A DNA stretch of 64,000 nt, from the NCBI GenBank assembly GCA_034509755.1, contig CM067559.1:43129032-43193031 (forward strand), read 5' to 3'. The notes beneath the pieces were generated by a model. It saw only the letters and a program-made list of their open reading frames with translations, made no database searches and was not told where the DNA came from. The position numbers and the translations under genes were made by a program. This DNA comes from Anisodus tanguticus (Eukaryota > Streptophyta > Magnoliopsida > Solanales > Solanaceae). Below, piece after piece: positions 1-11,480 of the stretch; within the stretch, counting starts at the first letter, position 1; each line of letters opens with the position of its first letter.

Positions 1-342
1 AATCAACTGCATGTTAGAATCTCTTTTTGAATTAGGTAAAATTCTATGGTTAGAATTGAGGCTTTTTGCCTATTTTGAATTAAGGATCCAATTGGGCTTA
101 GTTATTAAATTAACTTGAGATTATGTCCATCTAGCATGTTATGAGACTATGTGGGCGATAAAGTTTATATTTTGTTAATGTGGGCCCGGGGTTCCTTTGT
201 AGTTTAACATGGGAATTCTAGAATTGTTTAGCATTATGGACAACGATAGATCCTTAATCTCATGTAGTTAATATAAATGACTCGAGTGGGCCCGCGAAGA
301 AGCCACTCTCTTGCTTTGCTTGTGCTTATGCTTTGTCTTGAG
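1..342. other. intergenic, nothing recognised
   Basis: AT-rich sequence without an open frame longer than chance or a repeat I recognise. It leads into the SINE remnant that follows. Confidence 0.5.
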
Positions 343-460
343 CCGAGTGTCTTTCGGAAACAGCCGCTCTACCTACCAAGGTAGAGGTAAGGTCTGCGTA
401 CACTCTAGCCTCCCTGGACCCCACGTTGTGAGATTTCACTAGGTATGTTGTTGTTGTTGG
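343..460 (+). repeat. Au-like SINE, 3' part
   Basis: The stretch contains the block AGGTAAGGTCTGCGTACACT, a GTGAGATTTCACTAGG segment and a terminal run of TTG triplets. This is the characteristic 3' half of Au-type tRNA-derived SINEs in Solanaceae. The 5' part is not clear. The family is assigned from memory; the orientation is plain from the TTG tail. Confidence 0.7.
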
Positions 461-1558
461 GCTCGCTAGGAGGCTCAACGGAAGTGGAAAGTTGCTGCAT
501 GTTTCTTCGGCTTTGAATCAGGAAAATTGAGACTTATTATACTCTAGTATAGCGTTTATGTGTTGGTATGCTGTTAATGAGTTAATGAAAGTAATGGAGT
601 ATTGGGGGTCCCGTATTAGTAAGGATTTAGAGTCCTAATATAGAGTGAACGATATAAATATTTGAAGGATTTTAAATTAAACAGACACATACGTTCGTGA
701 AAGGGAGTGACTTAATTATGAAAAGTCAAATTTAAAGTTCTGCAAATATAAGAACTTTCCTTACCATAAGTTAAACTGCAGTATACAAAGAATTTGTTGG
801 ATCCTAAAGAAAATCATATGACCCCTAAAGAATATATGCGTAATATCTCTTCAAGAACAATAGTATCACGCCAAAATCCTTTCCTCTTCAATTTTGTTTC
901 CTATTTTCTAACATAAAGGAGGAGTGCATTCATGGACATATGTTTCAAAACATTTTATACTTGTTACAAAAGCTTAGAGCGACAAGGACAAAAATTTCTA
1001 GCAATCCTAGAACACTTGTTAATTGATGGTTGAGTGGAAATTCTCAAGATTATATTTTTAGATTGACAAATTCCTCCTCCTCGGATTCCACAAAATTGCT
1101 CCATTTGAATTCGAATTTTAAGGTGAAGAAAAATAACCGACTGTTAAATATCAAGACACCGTCGATGTAAAAATTTTAACACCATCAAATATTGGCAGAG
1201 TCAGAGGGGCGCAAGGGTTCATCCGAACTATTTCGCGAAAAAAAATATATTGTATATATAACTAGGTCAAAATTATTTTTTTATGTATACAATCAAACCT
1301 CTCTATAACAATATTATTTTTCTGGATATTTTTCAGGCACTATAGTGAAATGTTATTATAGAAAACATATAATATAAAATAATATGAAAGATTAGTTCTG
1401 TAAAAAAAAATGGTTGTCATATGTGACATATTGTTATACATGATGGTTGTTTTAGAGATTCGATTTGATATAGTAAATTTTGTTCCTCTTAATAAAATTT
1501 ATGGCTCTGTCACTGCATCAGGGTTGTGGTTGATTTGCTTTTCTTTAAGCCTATATTT
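461..1558. other. intergenic, AT-rich, no gene seen
   Basis: No coding signal. At 1290-1390 a short stretch around 'aacctctctataacaat' and 'gaaatgttattatag' looks like the arms of an old small inverted-repeat element. Confidence 0.4.
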
Positions 1559-1664
1559 TATCGAAAACAACCTCTTTACCTCAATGGTAGAGATAAGATC
1601 TATGTATAATCTTTCTTCTCCAAACCTCACCTTGTGAGATTATACTAATATGTTATTATTGTTG
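1559..1664 (+). repeat. Au-like SINE, degraded 3' part
   Basis: It repeats the pattern of the copy near 343-460 (GGTAGAGATAAGATCTATGT, then CACCTTGTGAGATTATACTA and a TTATTATTGTTG tail) with many substitutions, so it is an older insertion of the same family. Confidence 0.6.
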
Positions 1665-3495
1665 TCACTGCCATCATGTTACTTCTATGTTGTAGCAGGT
1701 AATGTGTTTTTTCTTCAAGCTCCACAATCTAAAGAGTCTTACCTTAACTATCCTTTTGATAACCTAATATAATAACAATAATGTATCCAGTGTAATTTCA
1801 CAAGTGTTGTCTCGGTCTTTTGCAGCAAAAAATAATACAAAGACAAATATATAACATAAACTCATTAAAGAAAAAAACATCAAAACATTATTGTGGTTGT
1901 TTGTTGCACCAATAGTAAACCACTACAAATTTCTAATGAAAAAAATTATATATAGTAATCGTGAATTCCAAGTAATGTTCATGATAATTGATAAACATGC
2001 TTTACTTTGTGAGTTTGCATCTTCAGCCGTAATTCTTACGTTAATGAAACATGCAATTTTATATATACTTTAGTATTAATCAATTCAATTGTTTAATAGT
2101 CAACAAAATCTGCTCGCATGAAAACAAAAGAGCATCTTGATTTACTGTACATACTATACTTGATGTACACAGTAAAAGATTTTGTGACCTTAGTTTTAAA
2201 AAACATAATTTAAGGACAATAAAAGGTTTTCAATTCAAAATTGCAATAGTACTAGTTAAATAAAGAGATAATAGTAACAAATACAGCTCAAGTTTTATTT
2301 TTTGTGAGTTTCGTCCTTAAATTATCAGGTATTTGTATTTTCTACTTGAACTATCATCAACTATTTAGATATTAGTCGATGTATTTTGATAATAATTGGT
2401 GATAGTTCATGTAGAAAATACAAATACTTAACAATAAATGTATGAAATTAAAAAAATGATATTTCATATGTTCTTTTTGACTATTATCTAAATAAAATTA
2501 CTTCTCGTATAGCGAAGTTTTTTTTTTTGGTTTGGTCAAACATATATGTCCGCACGCTAACACTACGCATGCTTGTTTGGTGAGCTTATTCACGTTGTAC
2601 AAAAAAATGGTCAATAAGAATAAAGTTAGAGTTTAAGTTTTATTGTCTGTGAAGATAATTTTTTATATTATTATGTCATCCAATAATATTTATCAGCAAG
2701 CACCTTAACCTGTGAGACTTAAGATTTTAAAATATTAAATATGTTGGCTGATACAATATATAGGTGAAAATGTCCAATGACATAAAAAAATATTTACACT
2801 TACAGCGTATATATATTATTTAAACTAGTTGAGATTTACTCATAAAATTGATAAGGTAAATTTCGAAAGTAGAGTTTCCTAAATTAAATTTTGCTGAGTT
2901 GAGAGCATACCATTATAAGTTTAGTTTTCAAAATTCAAGTTAGAAGTTCACTATTGTGTTGAACTTCTAAATTTCTAATTTCATTCGTTAATATCCTATC
3001 ATTTTCATAGAAAATTACCATAATGATGCTACATCGCACTAAATCAAACCTACTTCAACGTAATTAACCATGGAGATACTTTATGGAATCAAATTAATTA
3101 ATTAAAGCCACTTGAACTTGCACTAATTATACGTCCCTAAATTCTGAACAAAAATACAAAATCAATTAGTGTATCACATTTGTCTTTTATACACATGTTT
3201 ATCAAAGTGATATATACTTTTTTAGGAGTCTGCATCGTGTCTCAATTCAAATGTGGTTGATCATTTTCTCTAATTAACTATTATCTATTTATCATTGCTT
3301 TGATAAATTATTGCCTTACCAGCTAGTTAATCAGACGCGAGTCTTTTCTTGGGTGGATTCCTCCCTTTTCTTCTCAACCTACGAGATAGTAGCAACCTTT
3401 TAAATTGTTGCTTCCCTCCTAAAAACATGTTCTTATGCACTACTCACCACTTCGTCACTGAAAACACCACTTCCAGTCTAACCTGCATGAACAGT
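1665..3495. other. intergenic, no gene seen
   Basis: AT-rich, with stops in all frames and only short chance open frames. The one structure I can support is the inverted repeat at 2329-2428. Confidence 0.4.
2329..2428. repeat. foldback MITE
   Basis: The arm at 2329-2360 (containing TTTTCTACTTGAACTATCA) is nearly the reverse complement of the arm at 2397-2428 (containing TGATAGTTCATGTAGAAAA). A 36-bp spacer separates them. The arms share words with the larger element at 29290-29572, suggesting one family. Confidence 0.7.
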
Positions 3496-3496
3496 A

Positions 3497-3682
3497 GCAG
3501 AGTCAAGATTTTATTAAGAGGGTTTAAAAATATAAAGAAGTAAACACAAGAAGAAGCCAACCGGTACAACATTTACTATATATACATAAAAAAAATTAAT
3601 CTTATATATATAATGTAATTTTTCACCTAAAGGAATTCGAATGAACCCCTCTGCCCAACCTAGCTCCGTCCCTATGCATGAG
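3497..3682. repeat. MITE ending in CTAGCTCCGTCCC
   Basis: It begins with an AGCAGAGTCA-like end and finishes with CCTAGCTCCGTCCCT, the terminus also found in the intronic elements at 22672-22888 and 48422-48662. Internal sequence is AT-rich and non-coding. Confidence 0.5.
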
Positions 3683-3689
3683 TAATTCG

Positions 3690-4590
3690 CCAAACCTCTC
3701 ATGAGATTCTTTCACTTTCATTTTTAATTAATAAGGTTAAATTATTATATTTGATGTAAATATCGAATGCAGCTAGTTAGATAACTATTTACCCCTTTCA
3801 ACTAGGTCAATAACAATATATAGAAGAAACTACTGCGATCGTAAAGCTTTTATATTTCAACATATTACAAAATCTTAAACAAATAGAACTTGTTTTTATC
3901 CTTAATAGCACGATTATTTAACTTTTTTATCCACAAATTAAATAGAACTATTATGATTGGACTTTGGGTAAGAGAAATAAAATCTTTCTCCAAAAGGAAA
4001 AAGTAACACAGATTTGTGAGCAATAATTTTTTTTCGGATTTATTCAATCAAGTTGATTGCTTAGCAATAACGTGTCGCATTAAAATAAGGTACAAATATT
4101 GGAACCATTGATGTGAAGATGAAAATGATGTGTACATTACTTGTTGGAGCGGAGAAAGTGATTAGTGATGGAATCTTTTTTCTGTTGGACAAAAAATAAT
4201 TCATGGAATCTAATTAAATAGCTCTTTGAAAATGAAAGGATTGAAATTTAAAGGCCAGTGAATATTCCTTTCTTATGTTCGAAACTTATAATTCAGATTA
4301 CCTTAAATTTGCATTGCGTTTACCCTAATAAAGGAAAACGTGTGGTCAGTGGTGTAGGCCGTAGTCACATACAGTGAAGTATTTTTTAAAATATATATAT
4401 ATATATATATATATATGACAGTTTCAAAAACTTTTTTTCATTTTCAAAGCTTAAACCTAAAATATTTGTTTAATGGCAAATTAGTTATCGTTCTAAAGTA
4501 AGCTAATCAACTGACTTTAGTGGCGGTTGGATAATTTTTAAAATTGCTTTAAAAAAGTTTTCTGATAATTGTTTTTTTATTTTGTTGTTT
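3690..4590. other. intergenic with an (AT)n microsatellite at 4389-4417
   Basis: A pure AT dinucleotide run of about 28 bp is the only distinctive feature. No gene is visible on either strand before the copia element that starts at 4596. Confidence 0.5.
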
Positions 4591-4595
4591 ATGAA

Positions 4596-4767
4596 TGAAA
4601 CAGGATAATTCCCTGATGATTTCATTACCTTAATTGGTTTATATACATAAGGTACAATAGTAATTCTAGGCTATAATTATGGAAACTAAATATACGTCTA
4701 ACTAATACCCAAGATCACTAACAATATTTACCAAATCACTAACAATATATTTTCATATATTCTAACA
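4596..4767 (-). repeat. 3' LTR of the first copia element
   Basis: A 172-bp direct repeat of 9032-9203, with TG..CA ends on the element strand. Flanked outside by the duplicated pentamer atgaa and inside by the purine tract. Confidence 0.9.
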
Positions 4768-5830
4768 CACCCCCGCAGTCAAAGCGGGAGATTGTCGTAC
4801 GCTGAGACTGTCCCGAAAATCTTCGAACAGAACCAAGGGAAGCCCCTTAGTAAAGATATCTGCAATTTGATAATGTGAAGGGACATGTGAGACACGTACT
4901 TGTCCATGATCAACCTTTTCGCGAACAAAGTGAATATCCATCTCGATATGTTTAGTGCGCTGATGTTGAACATGATTCCCCGAGAGATATATCGCACTAA
5001 CATTATCGCAGTAGACAAATGTAGCTTTCCGAATAGGACAATGAAGCTCTAAAAGGAGGTTTCGCAACTAACAGAACTCAGAAACCACATTGGCGCCCCC
5101 TCAGTATTCGGCCTCCGCACTAGATCGCGACAAAGTAGCTTGTCGTTTAGTGGACCAAGAGACCAAGTTATCACCGAGAAATACACAATAACAATATGTC
5201 GAACACCTGGTAAATGGACATCCACCCCAATCAGCATCCGTATAAGAGACGAGAGTGGATATCGATGATGGGTGTAGATGCAAGTCATGATTAAGAGTAC
5301 CCTGAATGTAGTGCACAATGCGCTTTAGAGTGTGCATGTGTTATTTCCTCGGATTATGCATGAATAAATACACATATTTCACAACATAAGTAATATTGGG
5401 TCTCGTGAAAGTGAGGTATTGAAGAGCCCCTCGCAAGACTACGATAGTGAGAAGGATCATCATATGGTGTGCTAGAAGTAGCATTCATCTTCGGTTTAGT
5501 ATCAACCAGAGTAGGAGATGGATTACAAGCTGACATGCCAGCCCGTTCAATAATCTCTATTGCATAATTCCTCTGAGATAGGAATAGACCACCTGTATAA
5601 CGAGTGACAGCTATTCCCATAAAATAACTCAATTGCCCCAAGTCTTTCATAGCAAAGTCTGAGCTGAGAAGGGATATGATAGATTTGCGAAGAGCATCAG
5701 AGGAAGCCGTCAAGATAATATCATCCACATACATAAGAATGTAGGCCATATAAGTACCTTGACTGTATATGAATAGAGAATGATCATAGACGGATGAATG
5801 CTCTTAACTTCCCGTTCAAATTGAGTACGG
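4768..5830 (-). pseudogene. copia pol remnant: RT C-terminal half plus RNase H
   Basis: Minus-strand frames give the RT segment with the catalytic YVDD box (about 5725), then MKDLGQLSYFMGI, then RNase H segments with YTDADWGG, SRSSAEAEY and VYCDNVSAIY, which supply the three acidic RNase H residues. The end reads TKGLP..DFRDSLSV, the usual C-terminus. At least three frame changes split it (near 5745, 5340 and 5090). The N-terminal part of RT is missing because a deletion joins integrase directly to RT near 5790-5850. Confidence 0.85.
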
Positions 5831-6570
5831 ATGAATGCTCTAAATGATAGAAATGTTGAATAAACTTGAGACTTTTGGATAACGGAAATGTCCACGAAAA
5901 ATTAGAGTAATCATCCAACAACAAAACATAATAACAGTGGCCCGAAGAGCTCAAAATGGGAGATGTCCAAAGATCACTGTAGATAATATCAAATGGCAAC
6001 ATAGTACTAGAATTAGAAGAAACAAAAGGCAGTTTAACATATTTTCCAAGAGGACACGAGGGACAAATATTAGAATTACGAGTTCGATTACACTCAATAA
6101 ATTTATTTTGTCTAATGGAGGTAAAAAACAAATGCTCTCAGAAGACCCAACGTTCATGCCATAAAGAAGGTGTTAAAGCTGCAAAAGTTGAAGGTGTGGC
6201 TTGATTTGTAGAGATGGTGGTGGTGATGGGATAAAGCTCGCCTCGACTATCACATCTCATTAGATGCATCCCCGTTTGGAAATCTTTCATAGAAAATCCA
6301 AATGGATCAAATTTAACAGAAACCGAGTTATTAGTTGTAAATTTCCTAACGGACACCAAAATTTTAATCAGTTGAGGAGCATGAATGACATTTTTCAACG
6401 CTAAAGGTGGGTTCGGGGGAGACAAATTTGTATGGCCATAACCACGAATTAGAGTTGAATGACCATTACCAATAATTATGTCATAAATTTGCTCAAATTG
6501 AAATAAGACGAGAGATTACCTTGCGCGAATGTCATATGAGAAGTAGCACCGGTATCCATGTACCAATTTA
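5790..6570 (-). pseudogene. copia protease and integrase remnant
   Basis: At 6500-6564 the minus strand reads WYMDTGATSHMTF, the aspartic-protease active-site motif of copia elements. It is followed at 6425-6138 by a pre-integrase region and at 6131-5850 by the CPSCPLGK zinc-binding end and the first catalytic Asp of the core (DLWTS). Integrase then stops at the EREVKS segment and runs into RT sequence. The 14-mer CGGATGAATGCTCT appears on both sides of this junction (about 5788 and 5829). Several stops and frame shifts make it non-functional. Confidence 0.8.
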
Positions 6571-7690
6571 CATTCGAAAGATTTAGCCTAAGAGTATGCA
6601 TCGTTGCCTCGATATCCATGAGAGTCGGTAGGGCTACTGCCGTGAAAGCCTGCTGCGGTCTAGGCCCAAGAAGGCCAGGCTATGGCCTCTGTTGGTTAAT
6701 GGACCTGGCCCAAGCAACAGCTGGGTACAAGCACGGAGAAATGGGCCAGGGCTAATGCAAATTGGGCCACTGCTGCCCGCTGGCCCACGTCTGCTGCTGC
6801 CTGGACCCCTATTGGCTTCCACCATGTCCGCCACTGCTGCCACCTTCGCTATCGCAACTGCCACCCTTACCACCACTGCAGCTGCCGCCGCGATTTTTCA
6901 CATCGTTATTTCAATTTTGACCATTTTTGCTATCACTGTTGTTACGGTTTTGAGTATAATTTTCATAGAATGAGGGAGAGTTTTTTATTTCTCGAGACGT
7001 GACAGCCACCATGGCGGAATTCGCTCCGATTGTGGCCTTTTTAGTCAACCCCGCTTCTTCAAGAGTGAGCATGAAACGGGCTTCGTAGAAAGGAGGGAGA
7101 TGATTGTTTTGGCGAAAGAGAGTTCCAACCCATTATAAGCTTCGGTGAGGTCCGCAACCATTTGAAGAACGAGACGATCATTCGTGACTGGTGCTCCAAT
7201 GTTCTTGAGTTGAGCTAAAAATTCCTTGAGCCTTTGACAATATGCGAAGGCATTTGGAAAATCCTTCATAGTTGTGTGAGAGAATTTTTGCTCAAGTGTT
7301 ACGGCACGCGAATTTTTGTTATCTTGGAATATATCACGCAACCTATTCCAAGCTTCCATTGTTGTTGCGTCAGGTTCGATAATTGTATGCAAGAGGTCCG
7401 TAAAGATGGTGGAATAAATCCACTGTAGGACCGTAGCATCAAGGGTTGCCCATAACTCCTTTTCATCATCGGTTGATGGTGCCACATTCTCCTTGATTTT
7501 TTCCGGTTGAGGATGTGATGGAGGATTCTATGAGACCTTGTGTGAATTTTAAAAAGCTCTGCCCATGTCGTATATTGGACGTTCTCCATTTCAAGGACGA
7601 TGAGAATGTTCTTGATATTGGAGACTGCAAGAGCAGGATGGAAGGTAGTCTTTGTGTCAGAAATGGCTGACGGGAAGAGAGTTTAGGCGG
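6571..7690 (-). pseudogene. copia gag remnant
   Basis: The minus-strand frame at 7680-7490 (..FHPALAVSNIKNI..) and the frame at 7485-7045 (..ATTMEAWNRLRDIFQDN..) together match the UBN2/Gag-like region of copia polyproteins. A frameshift near 7485 separates them. 6571-7040 encodes a low-complexity Gly/Pro/Ala-rich stretch where the zinc knuckle would be expected; I see no intact CCHC motif. Confidence 0.75.
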
Positions 7691-7740
7691 ATGAGGAGAA
7701 AAAAATAAAGCTAGGGCACGGCGGAAGAGAGGAAAACCCG

Positions 7741-7815
7741 TCCTTAGTTCGGATTGCAGGCTGCAACTCGCCTGCATGAAGCCGGAATCGCTAGTAATCG
7801 TCGGTCAGCCATACG
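7741..7815 (+). pseudogene. plastid 16S rRNA fragment, 3' region
   Basis: It matches the conserved 3' region of plastid 16S rRNA (GCAACTCGCCTGCATGAAGC, then CGGAATCGCTAGTAATCG and CGGTCAGCCATACG). Only about 75 bp are present and they stop abruptly at the next fragment, so this is inserted organelle DNA, not a functional rRNA gene. Confidence 0.9.
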
Positions 7816-7884
7816 ACCTGCTGGCACAGAGTTAGCCGATGCTTATTCCCCAGATATCGTCATTGCTTCTTCTCCGGGAAAGAT
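7816..7884 (-). pseudogene. plastid 16S rRNA fragment, 5' region, inverted
   Basis: On the minus strand it reads CCCGGAGAAGAAGCAATGAC, then ATCTGGGGAATAAGCATCGG and CTAACTCTGTGCCAGCAG. This is the 530-loop region of plastid 16S rRNA, with one or two transitions. It abuts the 3'-region fragment head to head, which does not occur in a plastid genome. Confidence 0.9.
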
Positions 7885-7959
7885 TCTTTCCTTATTTGAT
7901 CGGATTAAAAAATAAACTTTGGGATTGCTGAATCACAAACAAAAAAATAAAAATAAATA

Positions 7960-8115
7960 AACATATAAAGCAAATAATGAATAAATAGGAGTTAATATCA
8001 TTCCAATTGCCATTACAAAAGTAATTAATATTTTATAATTAAAAGATGTTTTGGTCGGTAATTATACTGAAAATACTATCAATTCGGCAACAAAACCACT
8101 CATTTTTGGTATTAC
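7960..8115 (-). pseudogene. ndhD: plastid ndhD fragment
   Basis: The minus strand encodes MSGFVAELIVF at about 8110-8075 and VMAIGMILTPIYSL at about 8015-7970. These are NdhD (plastid NADH dehydrogenase subunit 4) segments. The two are out of frame with each other, so small indels have accumulated. The product would be a membrane subunit of the plastid NDH complex, but this is a dead nuclear copy. Confidence 0.75.
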
Positions 8116-8307
8116 CCAAGAAAAAGTACTGCCATACCTTATCAGCACATTGACTCTTCAGAAAAAGATATTGCATGGTTTCCACTCTTGGTCGATTACA
8201 ACACCAAATGTCCTCTCATTGATTCCTCCTAAATTTTATTGATTTATCCTAATGATTTCATTTCAATTGGAATTTGGTTATTCATCATGTACGAGGATCT
8301 CCGCTAA

Positions 8308-8381
8308 ACATTCATGGCTGAATGGTTAAAGCGCCCAACTCATAATTGACAAATTCATAGGTTCAATTCCTACTGGATGCA
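8308..8381 (+). pseudogene. trnI-CAU: plastid trnI-CAU copy
   Basis: A full-length 74-bp match to plastid tRNA-Ile (CAU). The anticodon loop is CTCATAA and the T-arm reads GGTTCAATTCC. Compared with the plastid sequence I recall, it shows G-to-A and C-to-T changes (for example GACAAATTCATAGG in the variable/T region). This fits decay after transfer to the nucleus. Flanks also match the plastid spacer for roughly 50 bp on each side. Confidence 0.85.
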
Positions 8382-8619
8382 CGCCAATGAGACCCTCCAA
8401 TAAGTCTATTGTCATGTTTTAGTTTCTTTTGAAATTCTTCAAAATAATTTTGTTTTTCCTTTTAAACTTTTAGAGTTATAAAATATTTCTTTTTGAATTT
8501 TCCATTTTTTTAGTTACTTAAAAATGGGCTCAAAAAAGGAAGGTCAACTTCGGGGAGAACCAAAGGGAAGTTCAGCTTCCATTCCCCAAACTGTTATGCC
8601 AAGGTTTCAGACAAAAAGG

Positions 8620-8800
8620 AATAGGCGTTACTCTACCACTGAGTTAAAATGGCCTTTTTATTTAATTCCAGAATTATTCACTATGTGGATAAAATATATA
8701 TGTACATATATTATAAACATAAGTATATATGCATAAGTACGTGCAGTAGATACATAGTGTCTAGTGACTTATTGTTGAATAATAAAATGGATTTACCTAG
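8620..8800 (-). pseudogene. plastid trnT-GGU 5' part and adjoining spacer
   Basis: The minus strand at about 8655-8620 reads GCCATTTTAACTCAGTGGTA and AGAGTAACGCC, the 5' half of plastid tRNA-Thr (GGU). The AT-rich stretch 8656-8800 resembles the plastid spacer beside it. The 3' half of the tRNA is absent, so the junction cuts the gene. Confidence 0.65.
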
Positions 8801-9031
8801 GAAGTCTAGGAGAAAAATTCAATGAATTGTTTAAAGTCCACTAGAGTTGTTTTTTTTTCTTTTATTGAATTGATCCCACCATAACAAAATTCACTTGATT
8901 GATACATGTACATACACCTAGCAATTCAACATAAAATTCAAGATATTTCATCGAATCATGGAATGAAGAGATTCTACTCCGAGAGGAGGGAGGAGAAGAA
9001 AGGAAGATTTTCCCTAGGCTAACTGATAACA

Positions 9032-9203
9032 TGAAAGAGGGTAATTCCCTGATGATTTTATTAGCTTAATTGACTTATATACATGAGGTACAATAGTGAT
9101 TCTAGGCTATAATTACGGAAACTAAATATACACCTAACTAATACCCAACATCACTAATAATATTTACCAAATCACTAACAATATATTTTCATATATTCTA
9201 ACA
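9032..9203 (-). repeat. 5' LTR of the first copia element
   Basis: Partner of 4596-4767 at the same 172-bp length, differing at scattered sites. The 9204-9208 atgaa duplication follows directly. The differences indicate that the insertion is not recent. Confidence 0.9.
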
Positions 9204-9208
9204 ATGAA

Positions 9209-9690
9209 GAAAGTTTCTAGAAATAATTGAGTTAAACTTTGATGTTTATCAAGTTCACGGTTAATGTCGTCAGTATCAGTGATTGGATTAATCCTTTAAA
9301 TAATAGATAGAAAACTAAAATTGGCTATCGTTTACTTTGTAAGACTATTAATTAGTTTTAGTAATTCTATATGTATTTGGTAAAACTGAAAGGACAATTA
9401 ACTTAATTATTAAGAAGAGGATTAAGGTGTTAACATTTAAGAGTTTTGAGTATTATGGAATTATAGTTTCATTTGGTTTAGTTCTGATTCGAGAAAGCAA
9501 AAGAATCTTTTCAGTTTCTACGTAGTAACTTTTTCAGTATCTTCAATTTTGGCATAAAGGCGAAGCTATAGGACGGGTCGTCTTTCATATCAAGTCACTA
9601 AAGCAGCGTGTCCAATAGTTGGTCTCTTCTTGGATTGCCCATCGTTGCTGAGTTAGAATACCATCGGTGAACATAGAATTAGAATGAGTC
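9209..9690. other. intergenic, no gene seen
   Basis: AT-rich DNA with no frame or repeat that I can identify. Confidence 0.4.
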
Positions 9691-9970
9691 GGACTCTGAT
9701 ACCATGTAAAGAATGGATCTTGAGCTTAACTCAATCTCAAAAGTTAACTTGTAGGGTGAGAATTGTTCAAGTCCATATAAGAAGTCTATATTCCCATTCA
9801 ATTTCTGATTCACGATTTGAACGGGGAATCGGGGATGCCTATTCATCTATCAACTTCTCTCAAAGATTGGTGCAGTTTACGAAACATCTAAATACAATTC
9901 GCTTGGATTTACCAATTAAGAGGGTTTTCTTATGCATCTCACTGCTTCACTAATGTGAGTCGATACACAT
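9691..9970 (-). repeat. LTR-element end with primer-binding site
   Basis: The plus strand GGACTCTGATACCATG at 9691-9706 is the complement of the tRNA-iMet primer site (TGGTATCAGAGTCC). It is followed by sequence beginning TGTAAAGAATGG, which would be the 5' LTR of a minus-strand element. The upper LTR boundary and a partner LTR were not found, so this is a fragment. Confidence 0.5.
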
Positions 9971-11480
9971 TGACAGTTAGACAATACAATTTCTTCTAAA
10001 GTGGTCATTGAATTGATACAGATTGATATTTAATATTTGGGGACCAAATCACATGATTTAGTCATAGATATTTTGTAACAATAATGGATCAATTTTTTGG
10101 ATCCACATGTACTATACATTTATGAAGTACAAAAAATAATACTTCTTGTTATCTCAAATCATAATCAAATCACATCAACTGTAATCACATGATTAGGATA
10201 TGATTGTAAATTAATATCAATTTATTTAGGATGATTAGATAGGTCTTCCCCATAATTATCCTAACACTTCTAATAGCCTGAATGCCTTAGATAAAACCTA
10301 ATTTTCACCTAAAACTCAAGTGTGTAAATTTAATAATTCATTTGAATGGGTTAATATCATGGATAACCACTCAATTTATTACATAAAAGTTATTAAACTA
10401 GAAAAAATTATTCAATTTTACATAAATGTCATGAAAGTCACTAAATTATGATTTGTAACTAAAAGGTCATTCAACATTGCCTAAATATCACAAAAGACAT
10501 TAAATATTTTTTAGAAATCAAAATATCATTCAACTTTAGTTTCAGAAGAATTACTTGGAATTGGAATAACATTGTTTATTGTTTTGCAACTGTTAAAAGA
10601 AATTTTCACCATTTTATCCTTTTTTGGGACAGCTAATTAGTAAATGACCCTTTTTATTTCTTACCAAAAAAGTGATAAATTTTGACGTAATCCTTTGGAA
10701 TTTGGCTTGCCAGTAACGTTTCCAACTGACTTGCCATCAGAACTCCCTTATTGACTAGTCATTTTCTGATGTGACGTCCACTGAAAATTAGTGATTTTCT
10801 TGTAGTGTATCTCTTACTTATGGACCTTTTAGACCACGGTCTAAAAATCTTTTTTGAGCAAATTAAAATCTTATGAAAAAACGTTAGACCTAAATTATTG
10901 CAAATTTTAGAGTTTAGTTAACAATTTAATGTTTTATCCGTAAAATTGATAAATATACCAAGAAAGATTGGACCCGAATCTAACATTATCGGAAAGTGTA
11001 ATTTATAAGGGTTAAATTTTCACACACTCTTACAAAAGGGGACAAAATATAAATGGGACCTAAAGAAGTGATTTGCATAAATGAGTCAAGATTAACGGTG
11101 TTTTTGCTGTTTGAGGATTGGTTGGGCTAACAATATTGGGGCCCAATAGTTGGGCTTAGTTGACTTTTACTGACTCCCTTGAGTTTGATCGAAAATGGGT
11201 CCACTAGGCCCAAGTTTAAAGGCACCAGATTAATATATAATTTCTTTTCTAGATTTTCTTCATATCATCATCCAACAACGGATATATATATACATGTTTT
11301 GAACGAAATAATTTTAATTGTTTTTCGTATTACGAAAAGTGTTTCAGTACTTTTGAACTAACTATTTCAATTTTTTTTGTACTTTAAAACATTATTTGAC
11401 ATATTTTCTTACTAAGCTCAAAATACAATCAGAACATTTTTATTCTTAACTTTACATAATCACACAAGTTATTATGAGCC
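9971..11480. other. intergenic, no gene seen
   Basis: AT-rich sequence. 10370-10560 has repeated words ('attcaacttt', 'cataaatgtcatgaaag') reminiscent of a degraded small inverted-repeat element. No coding frame. Confidence 0.4.

Larger units (their letters stand above)
4596..9203 (-). mobile_element. decayed Ty1/copia LTR retrotransposon with plastid DNA in its leader
   Basis: Read on the minus strand the element begins TGTTAGAATAT at 9203 and ends TTTCA at 4596. The 5-bp duplication atgaa lies at 4591-4595 and 9204-9208. Two 172-bp LTRs (9032-9203 and 4596-4767) flank gag, protease, integrase, reverse transcriptase and RNase H remnants in copia order. A degenerate tRNA-Met primer site (TGTTATCAGTTAGCC) abuts the 5' LTR, and a purine-rich GCGGGGGTG tract abuts the 3' LTR. 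The frame is broken many times, and most of integrase plus the first half of RT is deleted. Some 1.29 kb between gag and the 5' LTR is plastid-like mosaic. It cannot move on its own. Confidence 0.9.

Noticed and set aside
7741..7884. Functional rRNA gene
   Set aside because: Only two short inverted fragments of plastid 16S are present.
8308..8381. Functional nuclear tRNA gene
   Set aside because: The match is to plastid trnI-CAU, embedded in plastid flanks within a decayed mosaic, with substitutions; no independent nuclear promoter context.
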